From Wurfbainia villosa (taxonomy: Eukaryota > Streptophyta > Magnoliopsida > Zingiberales > Zingiberaceae): DNA of 64,000 nt. Below are positions 36,060-49,489 of this stretch, in pieces. The notes beneath the pieces were generated by a model. That model had not been told where the DNA came from. It ran no database searches and saw only the letters and a list, made by a program, of their open reading frames with translations. Positions within the stretch are counted from its first letter, which is position 1. Each line of letters starts with the position of its first letter. The position numbers were made by a program, and so were the translations under genes. Location: NCBI GenBank assembly GCA_025175895.1, contig JAKLTH010000283.1, positions 3,720,001 to 3,784,000 on the forward strand. The letters run 5' to 3'.

Positions 36060-37468
36060 AACGTGGTTTTGGACGTTTTATGAGTAAAATTACTGCATAA
36101 TTCATCAACAGATTATTGACTTATATAAAACTTAAATATGGTCATTTTTATTTTTATTTAGATATAGAAAAATTAGATACATGGTAAACAAAATTAATAT
36201 TTAACTGGATAAAAATTCGTTTTTTTTTATTTGTTATAAAAAATAATAATAACATTAAATTTTAATTTATTTATATTAAAAAATAATTTATAAATAAAAT
36301 TATTTGTTGGATATTTATTTATTCTTAATCTCTATCTATAATAAGTAATGATCTTGATACAGTTGCTTTTCTAAGTACCTTCCACTGAGTCGAAGCATGA
36401 TTTTTATGATTGTAATAATAAATCTCAATCTGTCAAAATTAATATCCATTGTATAGTCGCTAACACTTTTTAACGAAGATTTTCTAATATTTAAGTATCA
36501 AAGGTGAAATAGTAATAATGCAATGGAAAATAACATAAGTTATTAGACGAGAGAGAAATAAAAACTCTCATCTTTTTTCTTAAACTTATCTTTATATAAC
36601 ATTATTTGAGAGTCTTCGAACACCCAAATGACCCGCTAGTAACGTCGTTGTTATTAGACAATTAAAATATAACCCTTGACAGAAATCCTTTTGTGACATG
36701 AAACATGTACCAATCATCGTCAGAAGAGGTCGTAAGAGGATCAAGCATCATTGCATGAAACATAAATCTTCTTTATGGTCTTTGTCTTTTAGATTACTTC
36801 GCTCTTAACTCGATTTACTTCTATCTTTTGCCTTTTCTGAGTCACTACTTCCGACTCAATTTACTTTTATTTTCTATCATTCTTGAGTTAGCTTGCTTTC
36901 CGACTCGATTTATTTCTATCTTCTACTATTCCCGAATCACTCGACTTCCGACTCGACTTACCTTCGCGCTTTTAGGTGCATAATCTTACCTTAATCTTTG
37001 AATATTTCTTATATCTCATAGGCTAAATTATATCCACATCAATAATTTTTAAAAAAATTATCTTCCCTATTATAATTTTATTCAAACGAGATAAAAACTA
37101 CCATTAAAATACAAAGAATATTCTTTAAAAAATTCAAAATTAATAGTTTTATAGCGATCAAAGTATCCTATCGAGCTCAAAGATACTAAACTCTTATCGA
37201 GCTCAATGATACAAGTTTCACACGAAAAAGCCTCAAAAACAACTCTTCAAAATAGAAGTCTTTTGCATCAAAAAATTACCGAGTCATTGATATTGGACAA
37301 AGTAAAATAGAATTTAAAAGGAAACATATACATTCGTTCGACAAAACCCTCAAAAGAAGGGGAATTAGACAATAATGATGCTCTAACTAGCAATCCAACT
37401 TTTCTTAGTCTATCACAAAAAAGTGCAAAAGATAGAGAGATCATCAGTAGAACAACTCGTCAAAATTA
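36060..37468. other. Intergenic with a dispersed repeat block
   Basis: AT-rich sequence. At about 36780-36970 lies a run of near-repeats of the type GACTCRATTTAYTTCTATCTT, related to 5755-5900, within a larger transposon-like block from about 36340. No coding frame is credible. The last few hundred nt are the 3' flank of the galactosyltransferase gene. Confidence 0.4.
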
Positions 37469-40400
37469 TCATTTAAAATTACAACACTGGGCTCGCCCGC
37501 TCACCAGCTTGTCCCAGAGGCAAAGCATTTGCCTCGGCGATTGATAGTGTGCAGTATAGTAGTTGTCTATGCATCCATATTGACAAAACTTCCAACTATG
37601 GGAGTAACGTACCGTGCTCGAGCCATTGAACTGTTCGACCCACATACCCATGCTCACATCTTCCATCTTGAATAGCTGCAAGCACATTTACAAGATTCTA
37701 TTAGATGACATCGAGTTTTATTATCGTTTCATAATCAATCGAGGCATGTGTTTCTCACCCTTAGAGTTTGATTGGTGTGGTGAGAGTTAACGAAGCTTGC
37801 AATATCTCTCGAAATTATATAACCAGGTCCATTTGCATATGGAGGGTATATAAACTCAGGCCATTCCTGTATCAAAACCACAAAACAAATCAAAGCGAAG
37901 AGTTTCAGAAATTTGTTTTCATTCAGAAGCGCAGTTAGTTATCAAATTGTTCGACTAAACTATTTGAGATCCGCTGCATCAATTTTATAAGTCGGATAGC
38001 ACATAAGTTGCAATAAACAAAGTGGCAAGCTGAGAATTAGGCAACAGACAGAAAGTGATCCATTGACCAGCTAAAGATTTTGGTTGTCATACCTCGAATG
38101 TGACAGCCCACTTCCCCATCCTGAGTGGTCTATGCAAGAGATTTAGGTTTCCCATGTACAATGGTCCCTTGGTATCGATCCTCTTAATTTCTTTTAAGAC
38201 AATATCTAGCCGTACGAAAGAGTCGTCATCGCACTTCATAATGAATGGAGTCGTCACATTATGAACCTGAAGAATAAGAGATCACTAAACACTGGACATG
38301 GAGATGCAAGATGATGCGACCAATGCTCAATGCAAAAGATAAACTTGTTAACTTACACCATAATCACATATTGCAATTGTCTTAAGGACCACCAATTCAT
38401 AATGATCCATAAATGGCAAGATTATAACATCCCCGAAATATTCTGCCTCTTTCTTCAGCATGGCATTAACCTCCTTCCTCGGGTTCTAAAAATGCATTCA
38501 AACAGCAAATATCAGATTCAAGATTACATTGGCAAGATCTACTCTCCATGTGCACTTAGAATATTTTGTTGTCCATTGTGCAGAGCAAACAAGAAATTTA
38601 CCAGAGCAACAAAGAAGCGAGCCACCACGCTAGATGATTTTATTTGAGGTGATTGCAACCAAGTTTTTCTAACTGCCATGCGTTCAGCAAAATGATTTGA
38701 AGCAGAAATAATTCCAACAAAAAGATCTATTGACCTATCGGGCAAAGGAGGGGACCTCCAATTCTCCAACATTTCAAGAACACGACCAGGTGAAAAACTA
38801 GGATGAGATGGTGGAAGCGAAGTGACATATACAGAGTGTACATCAACATCTCCTTTTATCGCTAAGCCAGTTGCATCTTCAAGAGTGAAGCCCTGCAGAA
38901 CAGACAAGCTATTCTATGACAAATATTCTGTTACAAACCATATTGAACATGGATGACCCAAGCTTAACAACTTGTTTACCGGTCGATATGAGAATGAAGC
39001 TATATGTCTTCCCCCGACATAAATATGATATCCTTCAACACCAGCTTGTATAGTTAAGACAAACAGCCGGCCTTCCACAAAAGGAAAAGACCATGTCATT
39101 TCTGGCTTCTTTGCACGACCTATAAACCTCCTAAGCCAAGAAATACTTCGTGATTCTTTCGAATCTATCATATCGCTCCGAGCCCACTTTTCACATTTTT
39201 TGAATCCATCAACTGTTCAAAAAGAAACAGTTGGAATTGTACATGTTAGTCATATATGATCATATAAGTTTCAAAGGAAAACATTGTCAATTGTAAATCA
39301 TTGTCCTCATATTGGTAAAATAAGGTGCTATGACTTAGATATAGTCATTGTAATTCAACATTATCATTTATTAAAAAAATCTGACATTATTTTCACAAGA
39401 CAAAATTAATGAAGACCAGATACCGATTAACATAGAACTACTTCAATAAGAACCTTAAAATGGTAAGCTTCTCTAACTGACATCTGCACTCTTTTCTCTT
39501 TGCATTCTCACACCAATCTAAAAAATGCCTGAATCCAAACATTTTAAGAGAAAAGTTTAAAAGTTATAACCTATAAGAATTAGGCGAAAGGAGTTTAATC
39601 AGTTAAAAGGTCAAAATAAGTAATTCTCCCTTGCATAAGATGTAGGATGGATATATTCTCCCTAGCATTAAATGAAGGTTCAAAAAAGGGCATCGAAGAA
39701 GCATTTACATTTCACAAATATTCTAGTTCATTGTTGAAGAAGAATTCAGGAGGATTAGTCCAACGCTGATCTATTGGTCATCTTAAACAGCACAAATAGC
39801 AAAGTCACATCCAAGCATGAACGACCCAGTTAAATACATATGCCTCCTAAAAGGTAATGGCCTCTATAACAATAGTATCAATTTAAAAACTTGATGAAAC
39901 TCTCAATTAGCTTGTTCAAGCGAAGATATAACATTTTGCTCCTCAACAACAGTGAATCAAGTAGTACAGCAGTCGAATTTTTGTAAAAACTATTCAGCAA
40001 TGGCCATCAATGTAGATTAATAAAAAACAATGCACTATTATATGCAATTATGCATATCAAATATACAGGAAAGAAATGCTGCAAAAGATGGTAACAGTTA
40101 CAATAAGCCACAGTATATGTCGGTTACTGCCCTTGGGTCTCTATTTGCATTTCTAACATCCTAATAGCACCTAATCCACAAGTGAAACATCAAAGAAGGG
40201 GTGAAATAATTACCGCATTAACTAAACAAACTGTCTTACATTGCCTTCAAAAAGTTAGCTTGTATCTAAAATCTAAAAACTGAATGCCTATGCATTGAGG
40301 CGAATAAAAAAGGATATGAACATCTTTTCAGGTGCTTAATTTCATTAATTATGACTGTTGAACAATTGGATAATTTATTATTTATTGGCTGGTTGGTAGC

Positions 40401-41492
40401 AGGGTTTCTTGAAGTGCAGCACGAGAACTGCTGGTTTTGCGATACACAATGTATAAATGCTGAGGAATTGGTAAAAGAACTATTTTGAAGTATCACGTTT
40501 GGTAGAGTAAAGCAATCCAAGGCATGCAGCAGGAGGAACAAACAGATAATAAAAAGCAGAGTAAGGGTCCAAGCAATTGCTGTTAGAATACATAACAATA
40601 TGATACCTATGTCATCTTCATCCCGTGAAGGTAGACCATCGCACCTGATTGATGTACCCCATTGCATCCGATAACACGAGTTGAGCTCGAGAATCGGCTT
40701 CTTACTCCAATCACCCCTGACTCTGGGATTCAAATGAAGGATCTTCGGCGGGTCCTCACCATCCACCACCCTCAGTCCCTGCAGTTCCACCATAAACTGT
40801 GAGACCCAGACAAATCCATCCCCCTGCCTCATCCTTGCCAGTTGAGGGACATATTCCTTATGTGCTTCATTAGGCTTGCCAACAACTGTGATCGAAGAGC
40901 CTACTGCTAAACCACAGGGAAGAAAGACCAGGAGTTCCCCATCACTACCAATGTCCATCTCAGCTGAACTCTTTGCCAATGAAGATGGGCAAGACTCAGG
41001 TTTTTCTTCCCCAACAGGCAGTCGATCCATGCTGCTTTCAGGATCATAATTCTCCACGTCATCCCAAACTTTCTTGCCTAGCACCCATGCCTCATTGGCC
41101 ATCTCCTCCAACTGCGTCATGTTGCCGGATGATTTGTATTTGTAGCCAAGCCGAGACCGGAGCAGCGTTATCGGTGCAGATCGATGGGAAGACTGCTCCT
41201 TTTCTTGGCCAGGAGGGAGATTCCTGCTGTCCTCCAGTTTCCGGTGGAAGGCATCATGGTGGAGCAAAGCGGGGTCTCTGTGGCCAACAAGCTGTAGATG
41301 GGCGTAGGTAAGGTCATTGACCGGCCGGTCGAGCCCAGAGAAACTATCATCCCCACTCAACGCATTAGCTATCTCCAGGAAATGGTGGAACTTGAACGAG
41401 ATGAAGAGCAAGTAGATTGATCCAATCGCCAACAGAGCATGAGAAAGCTTCCACTTTCTCATCCCAGAGGAATCAACGCTTCTTCCCCTCAT
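37469..41492 (-). CDS. Hydroxyproline O-galactosyltransferase, GALT2-6 type, GT31 (675 aa)
   Basis: Seven minus-strand exons: 41492-40607, 39212-38980, 38892-38602, 38485-38357, 38266-38093, 37866-37759, 37675-37469, all in frame. A type II signal anchor at about 16-33 (LSHALLAIGSIYLLFISF) places it in the Golgi. A galectin-like domain begins near 195 (LVFLPCGLAVGSSITVVG) and extends into exon 2. The GT31 galactosyltransferase domain occupies about 430-620, with the metal-binding triad DDD at 526-528 in MKCDDDSFVRLD and conserved MGKWAVTFEEWP and YANGPGYIIS blocks. This domain order and length are those of the enzymes that add the first galactose to hydroxyproline of arabinogalactan proteins. 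I cannot choose between GALT4, 5 and 6. Reading past exon 1 gives a spurious 408-residue frame. Confidence 0.88.
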
Positions 41493-42991
41493 CGTCCGTT
41501 CACTCCGAAATTAAAAAAATGACCAAAGAAAAATTCGATTCCCATCAACAAAACCCTATCAAACTGGAATTTATCAACGAGGTATTCATCCGATCCTTTT
41601 TTTTACGTAAAGTAAACGTCCAGCAAGGCAAGGAGTTGATTGACGAACAGAAGGAAGCAACAAATCTAACATTCCTGCTACGACATTTCGACGATGTGAA
41701 CGAGGTCCCGCAGATCCAGTCGGGAAAACGAACCCCCAAAGCAGCGACGAGAATGATCTTTTGGCGCGGGGAAAGAAGTTACCGAACCTCAGATTAATGT
41801 CTCCGACGCGTCGATCTCCGGTGGAGACGAGGTGGCCGTGGAGATCGGTGGGAACTGCAGTGCTACCAACGAGGAAGAAGAGAGCTGCGATGGAAGGGGA
41901 TCCAGTGACCCGACCATCATTTTTTGATCCAACGGTGGAGCGTCGCCAGGCCCACTTGACCGGATGAATCGGAGGTCGATGGTATTCTTCGCAGAATGGT
42001 GGCCAGAAAAAAAAAAGGGAGGCGAAGTGATTATGGTATATTTGCGTATTGCCCCTCATAAAATACATAAATGGAGAATTTGCCTTCCTATGGATGTGGA
42101 ATTGTCTATGGTCCTGATTTTTTACATAAACATTCGAATAATTTTTTTTTTTTTTTTAAAGATTGGACACAACTTCATGAAGATGATTTGAAGTCAATTT
42201 GTTTTGTTCGATAAATTTAAAACAGGAAGAGTAGTCATTTTTATTCTCCGTGAATATATTTTCATATTTAGAATTATATAATAAATAAATATATATATAT
42301 ATTATTTTGAATTATATGCATCACAGAATCTAAAATCTAATATAAATTTGGCAAATATTATAAATAAATGTAGTATTTCACCTTTTAGAAAGTTGATATG
42401 TACTTCGAACAATTTTGAAATAGAATTGATATTCTTATTTACAAATTTATTTTATAATTACAAATAGAGATTTGTAGGTATAACAATGTAAAGGAAGAAA
42501 CATCAACACCAAGAACAACACGAGAAAAGATCTACAAAACAAAACAATAATGACAACAACATATGATCAACTACGTGAATCTTATCCCATCCTTGATACA
42601 CATTTGCTCTCAACATCTCTATCAACAGTCAATATAAAAGAGATAAATTACGAAAAATATATTATCCAATTCAAGACTAACGTGATAAGAAGACAGACAC
42701 TCTGAAAAACTTACCATCTCTTTTGCTCATTGATACAACTCTACTGTCGCATTAGCCAATCTTATCCCATCCAAAAATGCAACATGGATGGATATTGCAA
42801 TGCGACAACATCATTTCGATCGTCAAAAGAAACCTCGCGATTAATTCAATGGTCTACTCGGTCTCAAGATACTTGAGTACAAAGTTATCATGTAGCAGCT
42901 ACTCGAATAAAAATTACCCGCCTTTCCAAGAATCAAATATAACAGCTATTCCTTGGTAACGAAGGAATTATATCGAACTTAAACGTGTGCA
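41493..42991. other. Promoter/leader of the GALT gene and AT-rich spacer
   Basis: 41493 to about 41990 is GC-moderate and probably contains the GALT gene's 5' UTR, perhaps with a leader intron. From 42040 on the DNA is AT-rich with poly-T and (AT)n near 42285-42305. The final 250 nt are the 3' flank of the F-box gene. Frames in this stretch have no family signal. Confidence 0.4.
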
Positions 42992-44329
42992 TTAACAACC
43001 CATAATTGCGCAATTGTAGACGAAAGCACCAGCTCTTTCTCTGATAGAGAGAACATCCCATTCTGCTCCCCTGACATTTCCATCTTCAGGACACCAATAA
43101 TGCAGAATAATTACTTCACCTTGAGGTCCTCTATGACCGCCGATCACTAGGAGTTTATCACCGCACCCTTTGAATGCGAGGCCCCAGCCATTTGAGTAGT
43201 CAGCTCTCACAGGCAATTGTCTTACGACACTCCAAGTGTTAGTTGCCTTGTTGTACTTCTTGACCTCGTTTGTAGATTGATCTGCTGCATAAAGTTGATT
43301 ATTTACAACTGCAATCAGAGGGGGAGATTGAGTAGCTCTGTTACCACTAGGATACATATTCCTAATTCGTCGCCATGTTCTCGTTTTAAGATCATACTCC
43401 TCGCCGCAAGTTAAAGAATCCGTCTGGTTCGACATGCCTCCTATGACATAAAACTTGCCATCCATGAAGAATCCAGAACACAATCTCCTTGGAATGTTCA
43501 TATCTGATAAAGTCTCCCAGGTGCCAGTCTCTGAATTGTACAACTCCACACACTTTGAAACACCGCCATATTTATCGCTTCCACCAGCAACGATAGCAAT
43601 TTCACCACAACTTCCAGATCCGAAAAGACAACGGGGCAAGTTCATTGGTGGACATCGGGACCAATCACGGCTTACCAAACTGTACATCCAAATTGCGAAA
43701 CCTGTCACTTCACGTCCGAAAACAAGAAGCTGGGTCCCAACGGCCAGAGACTCCTTGTCTGCACAAGAGAAGCAATCGTCACACGGCATCCTTGGCAGTC
43801 TCAACCATCTACGCCTGAAAGGATCAAATGCTTCCCAGGGCATCAGACTACATGCCAGGTAAACCCAGTATTCAATAACACCATTCTGTCTCCTTAATTT
43901 ATAAAGATATCCGCCACGAATGAGTGAGTTAAAGCTTCGGTTCAGACAGGCAAGCAAAGGGTAGTCAGACCTACACAGTAAGGCCAGGCAGTGTAATGCA
44001 ACATCATCGTAGAGTCCAGGAAGAAAGCGATCGTTTGACCTTTGATCATTATAGCTACCTTCAGCCTGCAATTCCATCGTAAGCCTTTTAATTTTTAAGC
44101 CTCTAACACACAAACTATCCACATTCACATCTCTGTCAAACGTCTCCTTCATCTTATCCTTTGGTAGGCTCACATTATTTGCAAAATGTAAGCAAGCCAG
44201 TAGACACTTCTGAAAAGAGTCATATTCCTGATTAAAAGATCCGAAAAGCTGCAACAGATAACTTGGATTTGCAAACATGATTCCTAGCTTGATATGTTGC
44301 ATTTCCTTTTCTCTTGAAGCACCTTGCAT
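42992..44329 (-). CDS. F-box/kelch-repeat protein, SKIP11-like (445 aa from first ATG)
   Basis: One long minus-strand exon. An F-box-like region starts near residue 115 (DRFLPGLYDDVALHCLALL) and leads into WVYLACSLMPWEAFDPFRRR, the hallmark that precedes the kelch propeller in the plant SKIP11 group. Kelch units include IAIVAGGSDKYGGV, then KFYVIGGMSNQT, then KLLVIGGHRGPQGE. Such proteins are substrate receptors of SCF E3 ligases. The frame is open upstream to 44368, where it meets a TTTTTTTTCAG acceptor (44380-44370) with no earlier in-frame ATG. I therefore start at 44329. A coding start in an upstream exon cannot be ruled out, and residues 1-70 are unlike family members I recall. Confidence 0.82.
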   Translation of the reverse strand: MQGASREKEMQHIKLGIMFANPSYLLQLFGSFNQEYDSFQKCLLACLHFANNVSLPKDKMKETFDRDVNVDSLCVRGLKIKRLTMELQAEGSYNDQRSNDRFLPGLYDDVALHCLALLCRSDYPLLACLNRSFNSLIRGGYLYKLRRQNGVIEYWVYLACSLMPWEAFDPFRRRWLRLPRMPCDDCFSCADKESLAVGTQLLVFGREVTGFAIWMYSLVSRDWSRCPPMNLPRCLFGSGSCGEIAIVAGGSDKYGGVSKCVELYNSETGTWETLSDMNIPRRLCSGFFMDGKFYVIGGMSNQTDSLTCGEEYDLKTRTWRRIRNMYPSGNRATQSPPLIAVVNNQLYAADQSTNEVKKYNKATNTWSVVRQLPVRADYSNGWGLAFKGCGDKLLVIGGHRGPQGEVIILHYWCPEDGNVRGAEWDVLSIRERAGAFVYNCAIMGC

Positions 44330-46260
44330 TATTACCTTAAAAATATCACTAGTTGTGCAATTGTGCAAGAGTCACTGAAAAAAAAAGTTAAATTAGTCGT
44401 GAACTTTCAATTAGGTACATATAGATAGGACAGATCAAAACTGGCTTGAGAATTGACTATAATATTTAGTACTATTCAACAAAGGACCTTTGATTGGTTG
44501 TGGAGCGCGATTCCAAGACATAACTGAAATCATATGTGATAATACTAAGATAAGAATGGTCAACCACGAGAGCAAAATTACGACAGCATCAAAATTCTAG
44601 CTTTCATTGGGTTCTTCTAGCAAGAGATACACACATATTTGAGCTTACAAATAGTAGCAACAAGAACAAACAAAACCAAGTTACAGATAAGCCATCCCTA
44701 CATAACTTCACCCTTATGGCTGAACTATCTATCCTGCATTCAACCATGCCAATATTCCTATAGTAAAGCAGCCAAATCCCAATGGAGTATCTCTGCTACC
44801 CCGGGAACATCACAGGTATAGTGAATAATGATGATGCATTTGTGCTCCATTAGACCATTAAACAAGCATAACAACTCAACTATGATTCTGTGCGGATGAG
44901 TTTTGGCTATGAGACTCATAAAAAGTGCCTGTAATGTGCCACTGTGGCCATACTAAAACCATCAATCCTCTTCCACCTTGAAAATTATTTTCCCTTATCC
45001 AAACACTTTCTTGTATATTACTCATTGCGATCCTTAATTCCAGTATATTTTAAGCAGCACCCATGTTTTCTAATTTGAGAAACCTTTCTGGATGGATATT
45101 TGTAAGAGCTCGAGTATCAAGAGGTTCATTTCTGAGATGAAGATACAGATTCGAGAAATTATCATTGACCAATAGAAGAGATTGTCAATTTAAGCATAAA
45201 TATGAGCGATGTGAGATTTGTTACAAGCAGAGCATGAAAGGTGAAGTGGAAGCCCTCTTTAAGTTTGACCTATGTTCGTGTTACTCCTTTCTTTTACATT
45301 TGATCTGATCAGGAAGATAGGTCTATTTGTAACTCTTTAAATCGCTGATAAGTGTATACACAAGTGAGCTTGTGACACAACCAAACTAGACGAAAAGCGC
45401 ACGGAATTCACAGTCACTCCACAAAACCAATTCAGCTTCATTTACTTTGAGACGCACCGTAAAACCATTAGATTCTACGATTGTCAACTAATTTTAAGGA
45501 AATAAATTAGATCATAGTTTCCTATAGAAAAGGTACAAGCTTGCAGCATTGTGGTAGAATGCTAAAATCTCCTTCAAATGTAACTCATTCAGATAAAAAT
45601 GCAGATTCTTATATATCAATAAATAAAAAACTAAAACAGAAGGAATAACAGGAAGATGGTAAATTAAAAGATCAAAGACTCGATTTTACCTAATTGTACC
45701 ATGGCAACAAACTTTCAGACCTTCCGCTAAACCATCTTCAGCGCATTGTGCCAGTCCTTCACTAAATCCCCACGCCCAGTAGCAAGGAACACCAGATCTC
45801 CAGATCCAAGAGCGTCCTTCAACATCACAAGAATAGCCCTGGCCCCTGACCCCGGACCACCTCGAATAAGAATCCAATTCGCTCCCCCTAATTACAAGCC
45901 TAAGCCGCCGACATTAGTTCACAATGGAAATGGAGAAAGGAGGCGTCCATCCGCGTCGAATCAACCGCCTTTTTAACGAAGATCCAGCGCTAGACTGCCT
46001 CGATCAATCAAGGGCTATGCATTGCTTCCAGATCCATCCACGGCGATCGAGGTGCCTGTCTGTCCGATCGCAGAGATAGCGCCATACTAGTGGCGTAGCA
46101 GAGACGAGGATCCTTCCGCCGGTAACACCAAACCGGCCTCAGGTGGTGGTAACAACCGCCGGAATCGCCGAGAAGCGATCGATTCGCCGCCGCAAGGAGA
46201 GAGACGCAGAAGTCTGGTTCCACTGGCGATTAGGAGCATAAATAGTGATCACCATGCCAA
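44330..46260 (-). other. Leader intron and GC-rich first exon, probably of the F-box/kelch gene
   Basis: About 1.3 kb of intron-like AT-rich DNA separates the F-box coding exon from a GC/CpG-rich block at 45690-46260. That block has the look of a monocot 5' UTR exon and proximal promoter on the minus strand. Short frames there (minus 46223-46008 and 45877-45686; plus 45746-45976) are mutually exclusive and show no family features. Confidence 0.4.
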
Positions 46261-47599
46261 GGTCTGATCCGCCGTCCGTTTCCTCCGTTCATGGCTGGAA
46301 ATGAACTCCTCCTTTTGCACCCAGCTGGACCACCGACGTAAGCATGCGTCACGAAAAGGGCCCCCCTCCACCGGACTGACACGGGTTCCCGGCGGGTGGA
46401 TTTGATCGGGTACGCATTACTGTTTCGAAGCGGCGATGAGGAAGTTATATTCCCACTCCTGATTTATTCAGTAATACCCAGAGTCCGTTTGTCAGTGGAG
46501 GAGACGAAATGCCCGTGGATTTCTTAAACTACAGTGTGATGATAACCAACATTTGCCAGGCTGTCTTGTGGATAAGGACGGAAACGGTTTTTACCTTCAA
46601 AAACTAACGGTAAACAGGAGAATCACGGTGTTCCCCCAGTAACGGCAATATGACGGTGTTATGAACAGGTGGGGCAAATGTTTAAATTACTAAAAAAAAC
46701 CCTGTCTCTTTGCTTTTGTTTTTGTCGGTCGAATACATTTATTTGGAATTTTCAAGATCATCCTCCAATTTAATAAATAATAATAAATTATAAAGAATTT
46801 ACCCCAAAAATTCAATAAAATATTTCTTACTCATTAAAAATTAATTTCGATGCTTTATTTCACAGGTACTCATGTGATTATCAACTTCTAAATATTTTTA
46901 ATTATGATGATAAATTTCGAAATGTTAGATTATTTGATGGTTTAGTGCTTTTCGATTTATTTAAATGGTCAAAAAATTATTGTAAGATCAAATCGTGAAT
47001 TAATCATTTAAAGAATTAAATATTTTATACTAAGTAAAAAAAGTGAAAAATAATCTTATTGGCATTTTCCAAATGTCTTATTTACGTTGCTTTTGTTTTT
47101 ATCGTAGATGTTTTTTTTTTTCACATTGTTTTGCATTTGTTAAAAGGATGATTTGAAGTGGTAAATTCAACCTTACAATATTTTTAGAATAAATCATCTA
47201 AAATGGAGTCTAAATCATTTTGGATATTATATTATTCCTTTTCTAATAGTTATGGTTATTAAATTATTTATTAAATTAAATTTTGTTCCTATTTAATTTC
47301 ATTAAATTTGGATTTATATGCGGAATTATATTTTCATATAATATTTTTAAAAGTCAACTCTGATTAAATTAATAGTTAAATAGTTTCGAATTTATTATCA
47401 AATTAATTATTCCAGTTAATCCTTCCTCTCTATTATTCATATTAATTAAATAATTGTTTATTTTAAAAATCAATTATTTATTTGGAGATCGAGATCGAGA
47501 TCGAGATAGATTGTTATTCCAGATCCAAATTTATCATCTCGAGGCGATTGAAGAAGAAGCAATGCTTCATCATCTTCTCATCCACTTTTGTGGGCGCAA
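46261..47599. other. AT-rich intergenic region
   Basis: 46261-46690 is mixed composition. Then extremely AT-rich DNA runs to about 47480, ending in a GATCGAGATCGAGATC run at about 47485-47510. No gene is recognised. Confidence 0.4.
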
Positions 47600-49489
47600 A
47601 TCCAACTTGATTGATGCTGCATCCCATTAATTTGTCATGGAAGTAGGGTTGCTGCCTCGCCCCACCACCTCCCTGCGCGCCGAGTTGGGCTTGGGCTACC
47701 TTTCCGCATTAAGAGCGGCTGCTTCTGACAGGGTATGTTCTTCGGCAATTCCTCAAATTATTGTTCGGTCGATTCATTCGCCTCCTCATTCATGCTGTAC
47801 TTTGGTCGATTCTCTGTCACGGTAAGAAGCTTTTGTGACTTATTTCTCTGGATCTTTGGACGCGTTTTCGCTTTTTCAATTGCAAGAGTAATTGTCGATC
47901 CCAAATTTGTTTTTTTAATCAACTGATGAAGGATTTTCTCTTTCACAGGTCATTTGTGAACATATTTTTTTTTCGTTTTAGCGATCGATTCAAAAGTTGT
48001 TTTCTTGACATGAAAGAAGCTTTCTGGCTGCGTGGAAAATTTCTGTCTACTCTTTTTTTTTTCATCCTTTCAAGTTTCCTAAGCCTTAGAAAACTCACAA
48101 CCCAAAGGAACTGAGAGAAAAAAAACAACAAAAAAAGAGGAAGAAGATAGGTAGAGGAAAGAGGAACGCCTTTCTGCAGTTTTACTTGGATGAATTGTTC
48201 TTCATGCTTTGTTGGAAACTTCTTCTTTGTGATTTATTTGGCTCTGGCTAATTTCTAATTGATTGGAGAAAATCTGCTCGATGGAGCTTGATTTAGATGC
48301 ACCATGGTGAATGCATGGATCTGTAAGATCATAGTCGGTACCCTAAATACCTCTGGGACGGGTGAACGGAGCACCATGGCGCATGCATAGATTTGTAATA
48401 TCGTTGTCTCATGTCTGCTAGGTTGCTGTCCATTAGTTCCAGTATGTAGAGACTGACTACGTTGAGTATTTCTCAAGATCTCTTTTTTCGTACTAAAATG
48501 GGTTCGATTTTCCATTAGCAAGTTTTGGAAAAGAGGGCATTCCAATTTCTCAAGATTTTCCTTTCAAGTTTCTTAAGGTTTTATGGTACTTTGTGAAGTT
48601 TTATGGTGGTTAGAACTTAGAAACGACACTGTTTGATCTTAGAATCGAGTGTGCTAAGAGAAGATAGTAGTGGTGTTTCATGAATTCTATCTATTTTTTC
48701 ACTCACAGATTTAAAATGTAAATGAGATTTTCCTCTTTCGAGTTTTGGGGAACTATTAATAGTTCATTTCAGTCAGAGAAACAAAAAAAGAAAAGTAAGC
48801 CTTTGAGAGGGGCAGTCTCTTTGGAAAAAGAAACAGATACCCAATCAGGAGGATGGAGGAGGATAGGGAGTTCTTTCTAAATTAATCTAAACAACCGAAA
48901 GGAACTTGAGGTTGAAGAATTTATTTTAAAACAAAATTTGTTGACTATCAGTTAAGACTATTAAATGGGAAGTATCCGTGCTTAGATGATAATCACACAG
49001 AAGTGAGATTCTTATTCTTACAAAAATGCTATTTAAGTTTTCCAATTCTTCATGCTAGTAGTTCTTTCATTGACTTGTATGATAAAAACATGAAGTGATG
49101 TTTTTTTTTTTTATCTATTTGACTCACAGAACTACTGGAAAATTGTAAAATTTTCAGAAGGCTCACCTACATCAGATGCTTGAAACTTGTTATATCTTAG
49201 CTACTTCAGTGGTTGCCAGCAGTATCGACGTTAGGCATTTGGCAGATCCTATGATTATAAGAGAATCATGAATGAATGTTTAGATGTCTAATCACGAACA
49301 GTTGATCATTTGGCATCGTTAGTCCTTGTTGTGATTTGCTTTTTCTACAATACTAATAGGGAGCAGAAGTTCTGGTGATTAATTCTGTCATTCATGGTGA
49401 TACAACATGAAGCAACATTTTGAGCTAGAATGAAGAAGGCGGCGATGAATTCAGCAAACGTTGAGTTGCTCTAGCGAAGCAGCTGTAGC
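47600..49489 (+). other. Long leader region of the O-fucosyltransferase gene
   Basis: A GC-richer patch at about 47640-47740 looks like a first non-coding exon, with a 62-codon upstream frame from 47637. It is followed by intron-like T-rich DNA, and the coding exon opens at 49490. The upstream frame starting MEVGLLPRPTTSLRAELGLG has GC-rich codons, so a short upstream peptide or alternative N-terminus is possible but unproven. Confidence 0.35.

Noticed and set aside
40266..40606. Extension of the galactosyltransferase first exon to a 408-residue protein
   Set aside because: It reads through a consensus donor (ATAG/GTATCA at 40606) into intron; splicing to 39212 restores the conserved galectin/GT31 protein.
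45686..46223. Small frames in the GC-rich block upstream of the F-box/kelch gene
   Set aside because: Frames on the two strands conflict and none shows conservation; the block is better read as a 5' UTR exon or promoter.
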